Source: Paracidovorax wautersii (GTDB lineage: Bacteria > Pseudomonadota > Gammaproteobacteria > Burkholderiales > Burkholderiaceae_C). From it: a stretch of 64,000 nucleotides of DNA. Position 1 is the stretch's first letter. The number at the start of each line of letters is the position of its first letter. Under the pieces are notes generated by a model. It did no database searches. It saw nothing but the letters and a program-made list of their open reading frames with translations, and was not told the origin of the DNA. The stretch spans positions 372,001 through 436,000 of the forward strand of contig NZ_FONX01000001.1 in assembly GCF_900113035.1 (NCBI RefSeq), in the 5' to 3' direction. Made by a program: the position numbers and the translations under genes. Positions 46,130-55,045 of the stretch are shown piece by piece.

Positions 46130-47920
46130 TCAGAACGCTTCCAGCGCCAGTGCGGTCACGCTGGCCGCGCCTTCGACGATGGCGTCGCGCTGCGCGCCGG
46201 TGCGCACCAGCAGGTGGTCGGCATAGAAGCGCGCGGTGGCGATCTTGGCGCGCAGGAAGGCTTCGTCGCGGCCCTGCGGCAGCAGCGCCTGGGCCGCCAG
46301 CAGCGCCCGGCCCAGCTGCCAGCCGGCCATCAGGTTGCCGGCCAGCATCAGGTAGGGCACGCTGCCCGCGAAGACTGCGTTGGGGTCGGTCTTGGCGTGG
46401 GCCACGACGAAGTCCACCACCTGCAGGAAGGCTTCGCGCGCAGTCTTCAGGCGGCGGGCCACGGCCTGGGCGTCGGCCGTGCCGCTGGCGGCGAGTTCGG
46501 CCTCGGTCTTCTCGATCTGCGCGGCGATGGCTCGGGCCGTGCGGCCGCCATCGCGTGCCGTCTTGCGGCCCACCAGGTCGTTGGCCTGGATGGCGGTGGT
46601 GCCTTCGTAGATGGTCAGGATCTTCGCGTCGCGGTAGTGCTGCGCAGCGCCGGTCTCCTCGATGAAGCCCATGCCGCCGTGCACCTGCACGCCCAGGCTG
46701 GTCACTTCCAGGCTCATCTCGGTGCTGTAGCCCTTGACCAGCGGCACCATGAATTCGTAGAACGCGGCGTTGGCCTGGCGCACGTCCGCATCGGCATGGT
46801 GGTGCGATGCGTCGTAGGCGGCAGCGGCCGTGGCCGCCATGGCGCGGCAGCCCTCGGTCACGGCGCGCATGGTCATGAGCATGCGGCGCACGTCGGGGTG
46901 GTGGATGATGGGCGCGCTGCCGGGCAGGCTGCCGTCCACCGGGCGGCTCTGCACGCGGTCGCGGGCGTATTGCACGGCCTTCTGGTAGGCGCGCTCGGAT
47001 ACGGCGATGCCCTGCAGGCCCACCGCGTAGCGCGCGGCGTTCATCATGATGAACATGTATTCGAGGCCGCGGTTCTCCTCGCCCACCAGATAGCCCACCG
47101 CGCCGCCATGGTCGCCGAACTGCAGCACCGCCGTGGGCGAGGCCTTGATGCCCAGCTTGTGTTCGATGGAGACGCAATGCACGTCGTTGCGCTCGCCCAG
47201 GGAGCCGTCGGCATTCACCAGGAACTTGGGCACCACGAACAGGCTGATGCCCTTGACGCCCTCCGGCGCGCCGGCCACGCGGGCCAGCACCAGGTGGACG
47301 ATGTTGGCGGCCATGTCGTGCTCGCCATAGGTGATGAAGATCTTGGTGCCGAAGACCTTGTAGCTGCCGTCACCCTGCGGCTCGGCCTTGGTGCGGACCA
47401 GGGCCAGGTCGCTGCCGGCCTGGGGCTCGGTCAGGTTCATGGTGCCGGTCCATTCGCCCGTGACCAGCTTTTCCAGATACGTGGCCTTGAGCTCGTCGCT
47501 GCCGGCGGTCAGCAGCGCCTCGATGGCGCCGTCGGTCAAGAGCGGGCACAGCGCGAAGCTCATGTTGGCGCTGTTGAGCATCTCGCTGCAGGCCGCGCCG
47601 ATGGTCTTGGGCAGGCCCTGGCCGCCGAAGTCCACCGGGTGCTGCAGGCCCTGCCAGCCGCCTTCGGCGTACTGGCGGAAGGCGTCCTTGAAGCCGGGCG
47701 TGGTCGTGACGCGGCCGTCCTTGAAGCTGGACGGGTTGCGGTCGCCCTCCACGTTGAGCGGCGCCACCACGCCTTCGGTGAACTTGGCGCATTCATCGAG
47801 CACCGCCTGCGCGGTGTCCAGGCCGGCTTCCTCGAAGCCGGGCAGCTGGGCGACCTGGGCGATGCCGGCCAGGTGTTCGATGGCGAAAAGCATGTCCTTC
47901 ACGGGGGCGACGTAGCTCAT
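46130..47920 (-). CDS. Acyl-CoA dehydrogenase, long form with C-terminal domain
   Basis: A 596-residue FAD enzyme of fatty-acid beta-oxidation, of the roughly 600-residue class used for medium/long or modified acyl-CoAs. FAD/substrate motifs MNLTEPQAGSDLALVRTKAE and KIFITYGEHDMAANIVHLVLAR; VQVHGGMGFIEETGAAQHYRDAKILTIYEGTTAIQANDLVGRK includes the likely catalytic Glu (IYEGTTA). A C-terminal domain after about residue 450 is typical. Electrons go to ETF, whose genes lie upstream, though a terminator separates the units. Confidence 0.94.
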   Translation of the reverse strand: MSYVAPVKDMLFAIEHLAGIAQVAQLPGFEEAGLDTAQAVLDECAKFTEGVVAPLNVEGDRNPSSFKDGRVTTTPGFKDAFRQYAEGGWQGLQHPVDFGGQGLPKTIGAACSEMLNSANMSFALCPLLTDGAIEALLTAGSDELKATYLEKLVTGEWTGTMNLTEPQAGSDLALVRTKAEPQGDGSYKVFGTKIFITYGEHDMAANIVHLVLARVAGAPEGVKGISLFVVPKFLVNADGSLGERNDVHCVSIEHKLGIKASPTAVLQFGDHGGAVGYLVGEENRGLEYMFIMMNAARYAVGLQGIAVSERAYQKAVQYARDRVQSRPVDGSLPGSAPIIHHPDVRRMLMTMRAVTEGCRAMAATAAAAYDASHHHADADVRQANAAFYEFMVPLVKGYSTEMSLEVTSLGVQVHGGMGFIEETGAAQHYRDAKILTIYEGTTAIQANDLVGRKTARDGGRTARAIAAQIEKTEAELAASGTADAQAVARRLKTAREAFLQVVDFVVAHAKTDPNAVFAGSVPYLMLAGNLMAGWQLGRALLAAQALLPQGRDEAFLRAKIATARFYADHLLVRTGAQRDAIVEGAASVTALALEAF

Positions 47921-47946
47921 GGTTCTTGTCTCCGGGCAAAAATTGT

Positions 47947-47975
47947 CGAAAAAAAGGCATCGCGAACGATGCCTT
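47947..47975 (-). terminator. Intrinsic terminator of etfBA
   Basis: Perfect 9-bp stem AAGGCATCG/CGATGCCTT (47954-47962 / 47967-47975), tetraloop CGAA, with T7 on the minus strand. It divides etfA from the acyl-CoA dehydrogenase gene. Confidence 0.9.
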
Positions 47976-47994
47976 GGTCAGCGCTGGCTGGAAG

Positions 47995-48927
47995 TCAAAG
48001 AGCCTTGACGAGCTCTGGGACGGCCGTGAACAGGTCGGCCTCCAGGCCGTAGTCGGCCACGCTGAAGATCGGCGCTTCGGGGTCCTTGTTGATCGCCACG
48101 ATCACCTTGGAATCCTTCATGCCGGCCAGATGCTGGATGGCGCCCGAGATGCCGGCGGCGACGTAGAGCTGCGGCGCCACGATCTTGCCGGTCTGGCCCA
48201 CCTGCAGGTCGTTGGGGGCGTAGCCCGCATCGACGGCAGCACGGCTCGCGCCGATGGCCGCGCCCAGCTTGTCGGCCAGGGGGGTCATCACCTCGTTGAA
48301 CTTCTCGGCGCTGCCGAGGGCCCGGCCGCCCGAGACGATGATCTTGGCGGCGGTGAGCTCGGGGCGGTCGCTCTTGGTGACTTCGCGGCCGACGAAGCGG
48401 CTCTTGCCGGAATCGGCCGCGGCTGCGACCTTCTCGACGGCGGCCGAGCCACCCGTGGCGGCAGCGGCGTCGAAGCCGGTGGTGCGCACGGTGATGACCT
48501 TCACGCTGTCCACGCTCTGCACGGTGGCGATGGCGTTGCCGGCGTAGATGGGGCGCTCGAAGGTGTCGGGGCTGTCCACCTTGGTGATGTCGCTGATCTG
48601 GGCGACGTCGAGCTGGGCGGCCACGCGCGGCGCGGCGTTCTTGCCGCCGGCGGTGGCGGGAAAGAGGATGTGGCTGTAGTTGCCGGCGATGGCCAGCACC
48701 TGGGCGGCCACGTTCTCGGCCAGGCCGTCCTTGAGGCTTTCGCCGTCGGCCTGGATCACCTTGGAAACGCCGGCGATCTGTGCGGCGGCCTGTGCGGCGG
48801 CATCGGCGCCCTGGCCGGCCACGAGGACGTGGACGTCGCCGCCGCAGGCTGCGGCTGCGGTCACGGTGTTGAGCGTGGCGGGCTTGATGCTGGCGTTGTC
48901 GTGTTCAGCGATGACGAGTGCGGTCAT
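47995..48927 (-). CDS. etfA: Electron transfer flavoprotein alpha subunit
   Basis: A 310-residue FAD-binding subunit of ETF, which accepts electrons from acyl-CoA dehydrogenases and passes them to ETF:quinone oxidoreductase. The C-terminal FAD domain shows [39 protein letters not shown] and [26 protein letters not shown]. It starts 28 bp after etfB. Confidence 0.97.
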   Translation of the reverse strand: MTALVIAEHDNASIKPATLNTVTAAAACGGDVHVLVAGQGADAAAQAAAQIAGVSKVIQADGESLKDGLAENVAAQVLAIAGNYSHILFPATAGGKNAAPRVAAQLDVAQISDITKVDSPDTFERPIYAGNAIATVQSVDSVKVITVRTTGFDAAAATGGSAAVEKVAAAADSGKSRFVGREVTKSDRPELTAAKIIVSGGRALGSAEKFNEVMTPLADKLGAAIGASRAAVDAGYAPNDLQVGQTGKIVAPQLYVAAGISGAIQHLAGMKDSKVIVAINKDPEAPIFSVADYGLEADLFTAVPELVKAL

Positions 48928-48955
48928 GTTCGTGTTCTCCTGCGCTGGTTGTTCT

Positions 48956-49705
48956 TCAGATGACCTTGGCTTCGTTCTTGAGCTTGTCCACCAGGGTGGC
49001 CACGTCGGGCACCTTGATGCCTGCGCCGCGCTTGGGCGGCTCGGAGACCTTGAGCGTCTTCAGGCGCGGCGTGACATCGACGCCCAGGTCTTCGGGCTTG
49101 ACGGTGTCGAGCGGCTTCTTCTTGGCCTTCATGATGTTGGGCAGCGTGACGTAGCGCGGCTCGTTCAGGCGCAGGTCGGTGGTGATCACGGCCGGCAGCG
49201 TGAGGGCCAGGGTTTCCAGGCCGCCATCGACTTCACGGGTGACGTTCACCGCATCGCCGCTCACCTCGACCTTGGAGGCGAAGGTGGCTTGCGGCAGGCC
49301 CGCCAGCGCGGCGAGCATCTGGCCGGTCTGGTTGGAGTCGTCGTCGATGGCCTGCTTGCCCAGGATGATCAGCTGGGGCTGTTCCTTGTCCACCAGGGCC
49401 TTGAGCAGCTTGGCGACGGCCAGGGGCTGCAGCTCCTGCGTGGTCTCGACCAGGATGCCCCGGTCGGCGCCGATGGCCATGGCCGTGCGCAGGGTTTCCT
49501 GGCACTTGGCGTCGCCGCAACTCACGGCGATGACCTCGGTCACCACGCCCTTTTCCTTCAGCCGCACGGCTTCTTCCACCGCGATTTCGTCGAAGGGGTT
49601 CATGCTCATCTTCACGTTGGCGATGTCCACACCCGTGCCATCCGACTTCACGCGGACCTTCACGTTGTAGTCCACCACACGCTTGACCGGGACCAAAACC
49701 TTCAT
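48956..49705 (-). CDS. etfB: Electron transfer flavoprotein beta subunit
   Basis: A 249-residue AMP-binding subunit of ETF. The N-terminus [19 protein letters not shown], the loop [20 protein letters not shown] and the conserved [28 protein letters not shown] signature are intact. First gene of etfBA. A LiuR-like site lies about 30 bp upstream, suggesting control together with branched-chain or acyl-CoA catabolism. Confidence 0.97.
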   Translation of the reverse strand: MKVLVPVKRVVDYNVKVRVKSDGTGVDIANVKMSMNPFDEIAVEEAVRLKEKGVVTEVIAVSCGDAKCQETLRTAMAIGADRGILVETTQELQPLAVAKLLKALVDKEQPQLIILGKQAIDDDSNQTGQMLAALAGLPQATFASKVEVSGDAVNVTREVDGGLETLALTLPAVITTDLRLNEPRYVTLPNIMKAKKKPLDTVKPEDLGVDVTPRLKTLKVSEPPKRGAGIKVPDVATLVDKLKNEAKVI

Positions 49706-49735
49706 TGCTGCGGCTCCTTCATTCTTGCTGGTTGA

Positions 49736-49753
49736 ATTGACGTTACGTAAACC
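49736..49753 (-). promoter_or_regulatory. LiuR-like site upstream of etfBA
   Basis: On the minus strand GGTTTACGTAACGTCAAT resembles, with one base missing, the TTTACGTAAACGTCAA type of site that I associate with LiuR-like MerR regulators of beta-proteobacteria. It contains the palindrome TTACGTAA. It lies about 30 bp before the etfB start codon. Confidence 0.45.
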
Positions 49754-49867
49754 GGATTCATTCTATGTCCGGGCTCTCGCCCGGGCCGACCAGCGCGGCC
49801 CTCCAGGGCTTGGGGACAAAAAAGAACGATCGTGCTTTTTCTGGATTATAGCCCCGCATCCGCACGC

Positions 49868-51145
49868 TCAAGGTGTCGCCTGCGGCTCAGGGGGCGCGGG
49901 CTGCGCGGCCGGCCGGATCTGCACCACGCGCTGCGGATAGGGGATGTCGATGCCGGCCGCGCGCAGCCCGTCGAGGATGGCGATGTTGATGGCCGAGCGC
50001 AGGTTGACCGTGCCGGCGGAAGGGTCGCTCACCCAGAAGTTGAGGCTGAATTCCAGCCCGTCCGGCGCGAAGTTGACCAGGTAGGCCACCGGCACCGGGT
50101 CCTTCAGCACGCGCGGCTGGGCGGCCGCTGCCGCGCACAGGATCTGCTGCACCTGGGCCAACTCGCTGTCGTAGCCCACGGTGATGTTGGTGGTGATGTT
50201 GAACTTGCGGTCGGCATCCGAGAGGTTCTCCACCCGCTGGGTGATGAGGGTTTCGTTGGGCACGATGGATTCGCGCCCGTTGCCCGCGCGGATCAGCGTG
50301 TAGCGGGTCTTGATGTCGGTGATGCGGCCCTCGAAGCCATCGACGCGCACGTTGTCGCCGATGCGCAGCGAGCGCTCCAGCAGGATGACGAAGCCGCTCA
50401 CGTAGTTGGAGGCCAGCTTCTGCAACCCGAAGCCCAGGCCCACACCCACCGCGCCGCCCAGCACCGAGAGCGCCGTCAGGTCCACTCCCACGGCCGAGAG
50501 CGCGAACAGCATGCCGATGAGCAGCAGCAGCGCGCGCGTGGCATTCACGGCCACCTTGCGCATCGACAGATCGGCCACCGCGTTGCTGAGCACGCGCCGC
50601 TCGAAGGTGGACGACACCCAGAGCGCGATCACCATCACCGCCGCGGCCGAGAGCACGCCCTGCAGCAGCATCAGCAGATTGGTCTGCGTCTTGCCGAAGC
50701 TGATACCGATGCCGGCCAGCTCCTCGCGCACGATGGGCAGCAGCCCGACGATCCAGAGCACCGCCACGCCCCAGGCCAGCCACGAGATCATGCGTTCGAC
50801 CAGCCGCATGGCGGGCGAGCGCGGAAAGGCCGTGGCCAGCACGCGGGCGAAGAAGCGGATCAGCACCAGCGAACTCAGCACCGGCACCGCCACGCGCAGC
50901 ACGAAGACCGGCTGGTAGTGCTCCACGCCCGCGCGGCCGGCATAGACCAGGGCCAGCGCCAGCAGCGGGAACATCAGCCCGTCGAAGGTGCGGCGGCCGA
51001 ACCAGACCGAGTCGGGCGGCTGGTTGCGCCCCACGGCGCGGCTGACGCCGAAGGCCACGGCCAGGCAGGAGGCCAGCACGGCCAGTTCCAGCCAGGTGCT
51101 GGAGTGGTTGAAGTCGCGCAGCAGGCGGTCGAACAGCTCGCTCAC
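49868..51145 (-). CDS. MscS-family mechanosensitive channel
   Basis: A 425-residue inner-membrane protein with about six predicted helices: an N-terminal extension of three or four, then the MscS pore region. SVLGGAVGVGLGFGLQKLASNYVSGFVILLERSLRIGDNVRVDGFEGRITDI is the pore helix and beta-domain start; IVPNETLITQRVENLS follows. It would relieve osmotic downshift. The GTG at 51145 overlaps the enoyl-CoA hydratase stop (GTGA); an ATG five codons earlier (51160) is an alternative. Confidence 0.9.
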   Translation of the reverse strand: MSELFDRLLRDFNHSSTWLELAVLASCLAVAFGVSRAVGRNQPPDSVWFGRRTFDGLMFPLLALALVYAGRAGVEHYQPVFVLRVAVPVLSSLVLIRFFARVLATAFPRSPAMRLVERMISWLAWGVAVLWIVGLLPIVREELAGIGISFGKTQTNLLMLLQGVLSAAAVMVIALWVSSTFERRVLSNAVADLSMRKVAVNATRALLLLIGMLFALSAVGVDLTALSVLGGAVGVGLGFGLQKLASNYVSGFVILLERSLRIGDNVRVDGFEGRITDIKTRYTLIRAGNGRESIVPNETLITQRVENLSDADRKFNITTNITVGYDSELAQVQQILCAAAAAQPRVLKDPVPVAYLVNFAPDGLEFSLNFWVSDPSAGTVNLRSAINIAILDGLRAAGIDIPYPQRVVQIRPAAQPAPPEPQATP

Positions 51146-51948
51146 GGCTGCGCCTTCCATGCGGGCGAGCGCTTTTCGGCGAAGGCGCGGGCGCCTTCCT
51201 GGGCGGCCTCGTCCATCATGTTCAGGGCCATGGCCTGGCCGGCCAGCTGGTAGGCGGCGTCCACGCCCAGCTCGCGCTGCTGATAGACCACGGCCTTGCC
51301 GATGGCGATGGCGGCGCGGGGCTTTTGCAGGATGGCGGCGACGAGCGATTCGACCTCGGCATCGAGCGCCTCGGGCGCCGCCACGCGGTTGACCAGGCCC
51401 TGGGCACGGGCCGTTTCGGCATCGATGAAGTCGCCCGTCAGCAGCATCTCCATGGCCTGCTTGGCGGGCAGGTTGCGCACCAGCGGCACGCTGGGCGTGG
51501 CGCAGAAGAGGCCGTAGTGGATGCCGCTGGTGGCAAAGCGCGCCGCGCTGCTCGCCACCGCCAGATCGCACTGCGCCACCAGCTGGCAGCCCGCCGCGGT
51601 GGCGATGCCCTGCACGCGCGCGATGACCGGCACCGGCAGGCGCTGGATGGCGAGCATCACGCGGCTGCACTGCGCGAAGAGCTTCTGGTAGTAGGCCTGC
51701 TCGGGCCGCTGCGCCATCGCCTTCAGGTCGTGGCCCGCGCAGAAGGCCTTGCCTTCGGCGGCCAGCACCACCACGCGGGCGCCCTCGTCGCGCGCCACGT
51801 CGTCCAGCGCCTGCTGCAGCGCGGCGAGCATCGGCTCGCCCAGCGCGTTGAAGCGGGCGGGGTCGGCCAGGGTCAGGGTGACGACGCCGCGGGCGTCGCG
51901 TTCGGTGCGCAGCGGGGCGCGGGTGGGGTCTTGCGGGGTGGCGGTCAT
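51142..51948 (-). CDS. Enoyl-CoA hydratase/isomerase family protein
   Basis: A 268-residue crotonase-fold protein. GKAFCAGHDLKAMA is the first oxyanion-hole segment and IATAAGCQLVAQCDLAVASSAARFATSGIHYGLF the second; the second catalytic Glu of classical hydratases is not evident there, as also in the human ECHDC3-like subgroup. The substrate is uncertain. It ends with a GTGA overlap into the MscS gene. Confidence 0.9.
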   Translation of the reverse strand: MTATPQDPTRAPLRTERDARGVVTLTLADPARFNALGEPMLAALQQALDDVARDEGARVVVLAAEGKAFCAGHDLKAMAQRPEQAYYQKLFAQCSRVMLAIQRLPVPVIARVQGIATAAGCQLVAQCDLAVASSAARFATSGIHYGLFCATPSVPLVRNLPAKQAMEMLLTGDFIDAETARAQGLVNRVAAPEALDAEVESLVAAILQKPRAAIAIGKAVVYQQRELGVDAAYQLAGQAMALNMMDEAAQEGARAFAEKRSPAWKAQP

Positions 51949-52007
51949 GGCAGGCGGAGGGAAAGCCCCGCGTCCGCGCACGGCCGGCCGCGGGAGAGAA
52001 AGAGGGG

Positions 52008-52967
52008 TCAGAGATCGGCGAGCACGCGGATGTGCGCTTCGACGCTGCGCGCCAGCGGGTCCATCATGTAGCCGCCTTCCAGGCACGAGACGATGCGGCC
52101 CTTGCTGAAGCGCCGCGCCACGTCCTTGATGCGCTGGGTGATCCAGGTGTAGTCCTGCTCGGTGAGGCCGAGCTGGCCCATGTCGTCCTCGCGGTGGGCG
52201 TCGAAGCCGGCGGAGACAAAGATCATCTCGGGCTTGAAGGCCTCCAGGCGCGGGATCCAGAGCATCTCGACGATCTCGCGCACGTCCATGCCCTTGGTAT
52301 AGGCTGCCACCGGCACGTTGAGCATGTTGGGCGCCGGGTCGGCGTCGCCGCTGAACGGGTAGAACGGGTGCTGGAAGATGCTGACCATGAGCGCGCGCGG
52401 GTCGCCCGAGAGGATGTCTTCGGTGCCGTTGCCGTGGTGCACGTCGAAGTCCACCACCGCCACGCGGTGCAGCTTGTAGCGCTCCAGCGCATAGCGCGCG
52501 GCCACGGCCACGTTGTTGAAGAAGCAAAAGCCCATGGCCTTGTTGCGCGTGGCATGGTGGCCCGGCGGGCGCACGCTGCAGAAGGCGTTCTCGATCTCGC
52601 CGGCCATCACCGCGTCGGTGGCGGCCAGGGCCGCGCCGGCGGCGCGCAGCGAGGCGTTCCAGGTGTGGGCGTTGATGGAGGTGTCGGGGTCGATCTGCGC
52701 ATGGGCCGGGCCGCCGGCCTGCAGCTCTTCGACGAGCCGGTCGGTCATGCCGCGCAGCGAGGCCACGTACATGCGGTCGTGCGCCAGCTCGATGTCGGCC
52801 AGCGATGCCTGCGGCGCCTCGAAGCGCTCCAGCGCGTCGGCCACGCCGGTGACGAGCAGACGGTCCTCGATCGCGTCGAGCCGCGCCGGGCATTCCGGAT
52901 GGCCCGCACCCATCTCGTGCTTCCAGCAGTCGCGGTGGGTGAAATAGCCCGTCTTGCTCACAGTCAT
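52008..52967 (-). CDS. Histone deacetylase-family hydrolase
   Basis: A 319-residue zinc deacetylase of the bacterial class II HDAC / acetylpolyamine amidohydrolase group. CSVRPPGHHATRNKAMGFCFFNNVAVAARYA carries the active-site His pair; VVDFDVHHGNGTEDIL and VSAGFDAHREDDMG supply the zinc ligands (D, H, D); LEGGYMMDPL closes the site. Substrates may be acetylated polyamines or proteins. Start ATG 52965-52967; divergent from the moxR gene with only 36 bp between starts. Confidence 0.93.
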   Translation of the reverse strand: MTVSKTGYFTHRDCWKHEMGAGHPECPARLDAIEDRLLVTGVADALERFEAPQASLADIELAHDRMYVASLRGMTDRLVEELQAGGPAHAQIDPDTSINAHTWNASLRAAGAALAATDAVMAGEIENAFCSVRPPGHHATRNKAMGFCFFNNVAVAARYALERYKLHRVAVVDFDVHHGNGTEDILSGDPRALMVSIFQHPFYPFSGDADPAPNMLNVPVAAYTKGMDVREIVEMLWIPRLEAFKPEMIFVSAGFDAHREDDMGQLGLTEQDYTWITQRIKDVARRFSKGRIVSCLEGGYMMDPLARSVEAHIRVLADL

Positions 52968-53003
52968 TGCCTGTCCCCAAACTTTTTCGGATAACGTCCG
53001 GCC

Positions 53004-53924
53004 ATGCATGCACAGCCCAAGATCCAGTCGCTTTTGAACCAGCTTAACACGGTGATTGTGGGCAAAAAGGCGCAGGTCCAGGACTGCGTGGCCTGCCTGC
53101 TGGCGGGTGGGCATCTGCTGATCGAGGACGTGCCCGGCGTGGGCAAGACCACCCTGGCGCATGCCCTGGCGCGCACCTTCGGGCTGCAGTTCTCGCGCGT
53201 GCAGTTCACCGCCGACCTGATGCCCAGCGACCTCACGGGCGTGTCGGTCTATGAGCGCGGCCGCGAGTCCTTCGTGTTCCACCCGGGCCCGGTCTTCGCG
53301 CAAGTGCTGCTGGCCGACGAGATCAACCGCGCCAGCCCCAAGACGCAGAGCGCGCTGCTCGAAGCCATGGAGGAAAAGCAGGTCTCGGTGGAAGGCGAAA
53401 CGCGCTCCCTGCCCCACCCCTTCTTCGTGATCGCCACGCAGAACCCGCACGACCAGCTGGGCACCTTCGCGCTGCCCGAGTCGCAGCTGGACCGCTTCCT
53501 CATGCGCATCTCCATCGGCTACCCCGACCGCGCCGCCGAACGCCTGCTGCTGGCGGGCAGCGACCGGCGCGACCTGGTCGATTCGCTGCTGCCGCTCCTC
53601 TCGCAGGACGAACTGGCCGGGCTGCAGCGCCAGGTGCTGGCCGTGCACGCGGCCGAGCCGCTGCTGAACTACGTGCAGGACCTGATCGCCGCCACCCGCT
53701 CTGGCCGCTGGTTCCTGCAGGGCCTCTCGCCGCGCGCCGGCATCGCGCTGATCCGCGCGGCCAAGGCGCAGGCGCTGATCGCCGGGCGCGACTACGTGGC
53801 GCCCGACGACGTGCAGGCCGTGCTGCCGCAGACCATCGCCCACCGCCTCGTCCCCGTGGGCGATGCCGGCCGGGGCGCGGCCGAGCAGGTGCGCGCCATG
53901 GCCCAGGCCGTGCCGCTGCCCTGA
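53004..53924 (+). CDS. MoxR-family AAA+ ATPase
   Basis: A 306-residue MoxR ATPase, a chaperone-like AAA+ protein that usually acts with DUF58 and vWA proteins to mature enzymes or envelope complexes. Walker A DVPGVGKTTLAHALA (about residues 43-57), Walker B VLLADEINRASPKTQSALLEAME, sensor 1 FFVIATQNPHDQLG. First gene of the moxR-DUF58-transglutaminase operon. Confidence 0.95.
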   Translation: MHAQPKIQSLLNQLNTVIVGKKAQVQDCVACLLAGGHLLIEDVPGVGKTTLAHALARTFGLQFSRVQFTADLMPSDLTGVSVYERGRESFVFHPGPVFAQVLLADEINRASPKTQSALLEAMEEKQVSVEGETRSLPHPFFVIATQNPHDQLGTFALPESQLDRFLMRISIGYPDRAAERLLLAGSDRRDLVDSLLPLLSQDELAGLQRQVLAVHAAEPLLNYVQDLIAATRSGRWFLQGLSPRAGIALIRAAKAQALIAGRDYVAPDDVQAVLPQTIAHRLVPVGDAGRGAAEQVRAMAQAVPLP

Positions 53925-53934
53925 AAGCGCCGGC

Positions 53935-54948
53935 GTGAGCGAACCCGCCCAGCCCGCCGCCCCCACGCCGGGCCATCGCCCCGGCCTGCTGGCGCCCGCC
54001 AGGCGCCGCTGGCAGCGCTGGTGGCTTTCGCGCCTGCCGCGCAGCGACACGGCCGAGCTCACGCAGCGCAACGTCTATATCCTGCCCACCGGCGCGGGCT
54101 GGATGCTGGCCGCCACGCTGCTGGTGCTGCTGGTGGCGTCCATCAACTTCCAGCTCAACCTGGGCTATCTGCTCACCTTCCTGCTGGCCGGCAGCGCGGT
54201 CGCGGGCATGCATGTGGGCCACGGCACGCTGCGCGGGCTGTCGCTGCGCCTGAGCCCGCCGGAGCCGCAGTTCCTGGGCGGCGGCGCCACGCTGCAGGTG
54301 CAGCTCTCCAGCACCCGCACGGCGCCGCGCCACGGCATCGCGCTGGCCCTGCACGGCAGCGGGCAATGGGTGTGGACCGACGTGCCCGGCGCGGGCAGCG
54401 CCACCGTGCAGGTGGCCTTCCAGCCGCATCGGCGCGGCCTGCACGAGGTGCCCGCGCTCACGGCGGAAACGCGCTTTCCGCTGGGCGCCTTCCGCGTCTG
54501 GACGATCTGGCGGCCCGCCGCGCAGCTGCTGGTCTATCCGCAGCCGGAGCTGCCCCCGCCGCCGCTGCCCGCGGGCGAGCCCCAGGCCGGCGGCGCCGGC
54601 AGCGCGCCGGCCCAGGGCATCGGCGAATTCGACGGCGTGCGGGCCTACCGGCGCGGCGACCCGCTCAAGCTGGTGGTCTGGAAGAAGGCCGCCCAGGCGC
54701 TGGCCGCCGGCACCGACGGCCTGGTGAGCCGCGACGCACAGCAGGCCCAGCGCCAGGCGTTGTGGCTCGACCCCGCCCTCACCAGCCTGGCCGACCCGGA
54801 GGGGCGCCTCTCGCGCCTGGCGGCCTGGGTCATCCAGGCCGACCGCCTGGGCGTGGAATACGGCCTGCGGCTGCCCGGCGTGGAGATCGCGCCCGACACC
54901 GGCGCCGCCCACCGCCACCGCTGCCTGGAGGCGCTGGCGCTGTCATGA
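53935..54948 (+). CDS. DUF58 domain membrane protein
   Basis: A 337-residue protein with two transmembrane helices (about 53-70 and 73-92) and a large exposed part ending in the DUF58/vWA-like region GIGEFDGVRAYRRGDPLKLVVWKKAAQ. The start is GTG 53935 (MSEPAQPAAP) with GAAAG upstream, 10 bp after moxR. MoxR and DUF58 proteins are regular partners; the client here is unknown but may be the transglutaminase-like protein next door. Confidence 0.9.
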   Translation: MSEPAQPAAPTPGHRPGLLAPARRRWQRWWLSRLPRSDTAELTQRNVYILPTGAGWMLAATLLVLLVASINFQLNLGYLLTFLLAGSAVAGMHVGHGTLRGLSLRLSPPEPQFLGGGATLQVQLSSTRTAPRHGIALALHGSGQWVWTDVPGAGSATVQVAFQPHRRGLHEVPALTAETRFPLGAFRVWTIWRPAAQLLVYPQPELPPPPLPAGEPQAGGAGSAPAQGIGEFDGVRAYRRGDPLKLVVWKKAAQALAAGTDGLVSRDAQQAQRQALWLDPALTSLADPEGRLSRLAAWVIQADRLGVEYGLRLPGVEIAPDTGAAHRHRCLEALALS

Positions 54949-54974
54949 AAACGCCCTACCCCATGGCCTTTTCC

Positions 54975-55022
54975 GCCCGCAGCCCTTGCAGATCGAGCGC
55001 ATGCAGCTATCTTTTCGATAGC
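54975..55022 (-). repeat. Dispersed GCTAT-N7-ATAGC repeat, copy E
   Basis: GCTATC-TTTTC-GATAGC (55006-55022) is the 7-nt-spacer core with one extra paired base on each side; the GCGC and GGGCTGCGGGC parts follow on the minus strand. It fills the 97-bp gap inside the DUF58-transglutaminase operon and stops before the GGGAGG ribosome site. Confidence 0.7.
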
Positions 55023-55045
55023 AATCTGCACCCGGGAGGCCACCC

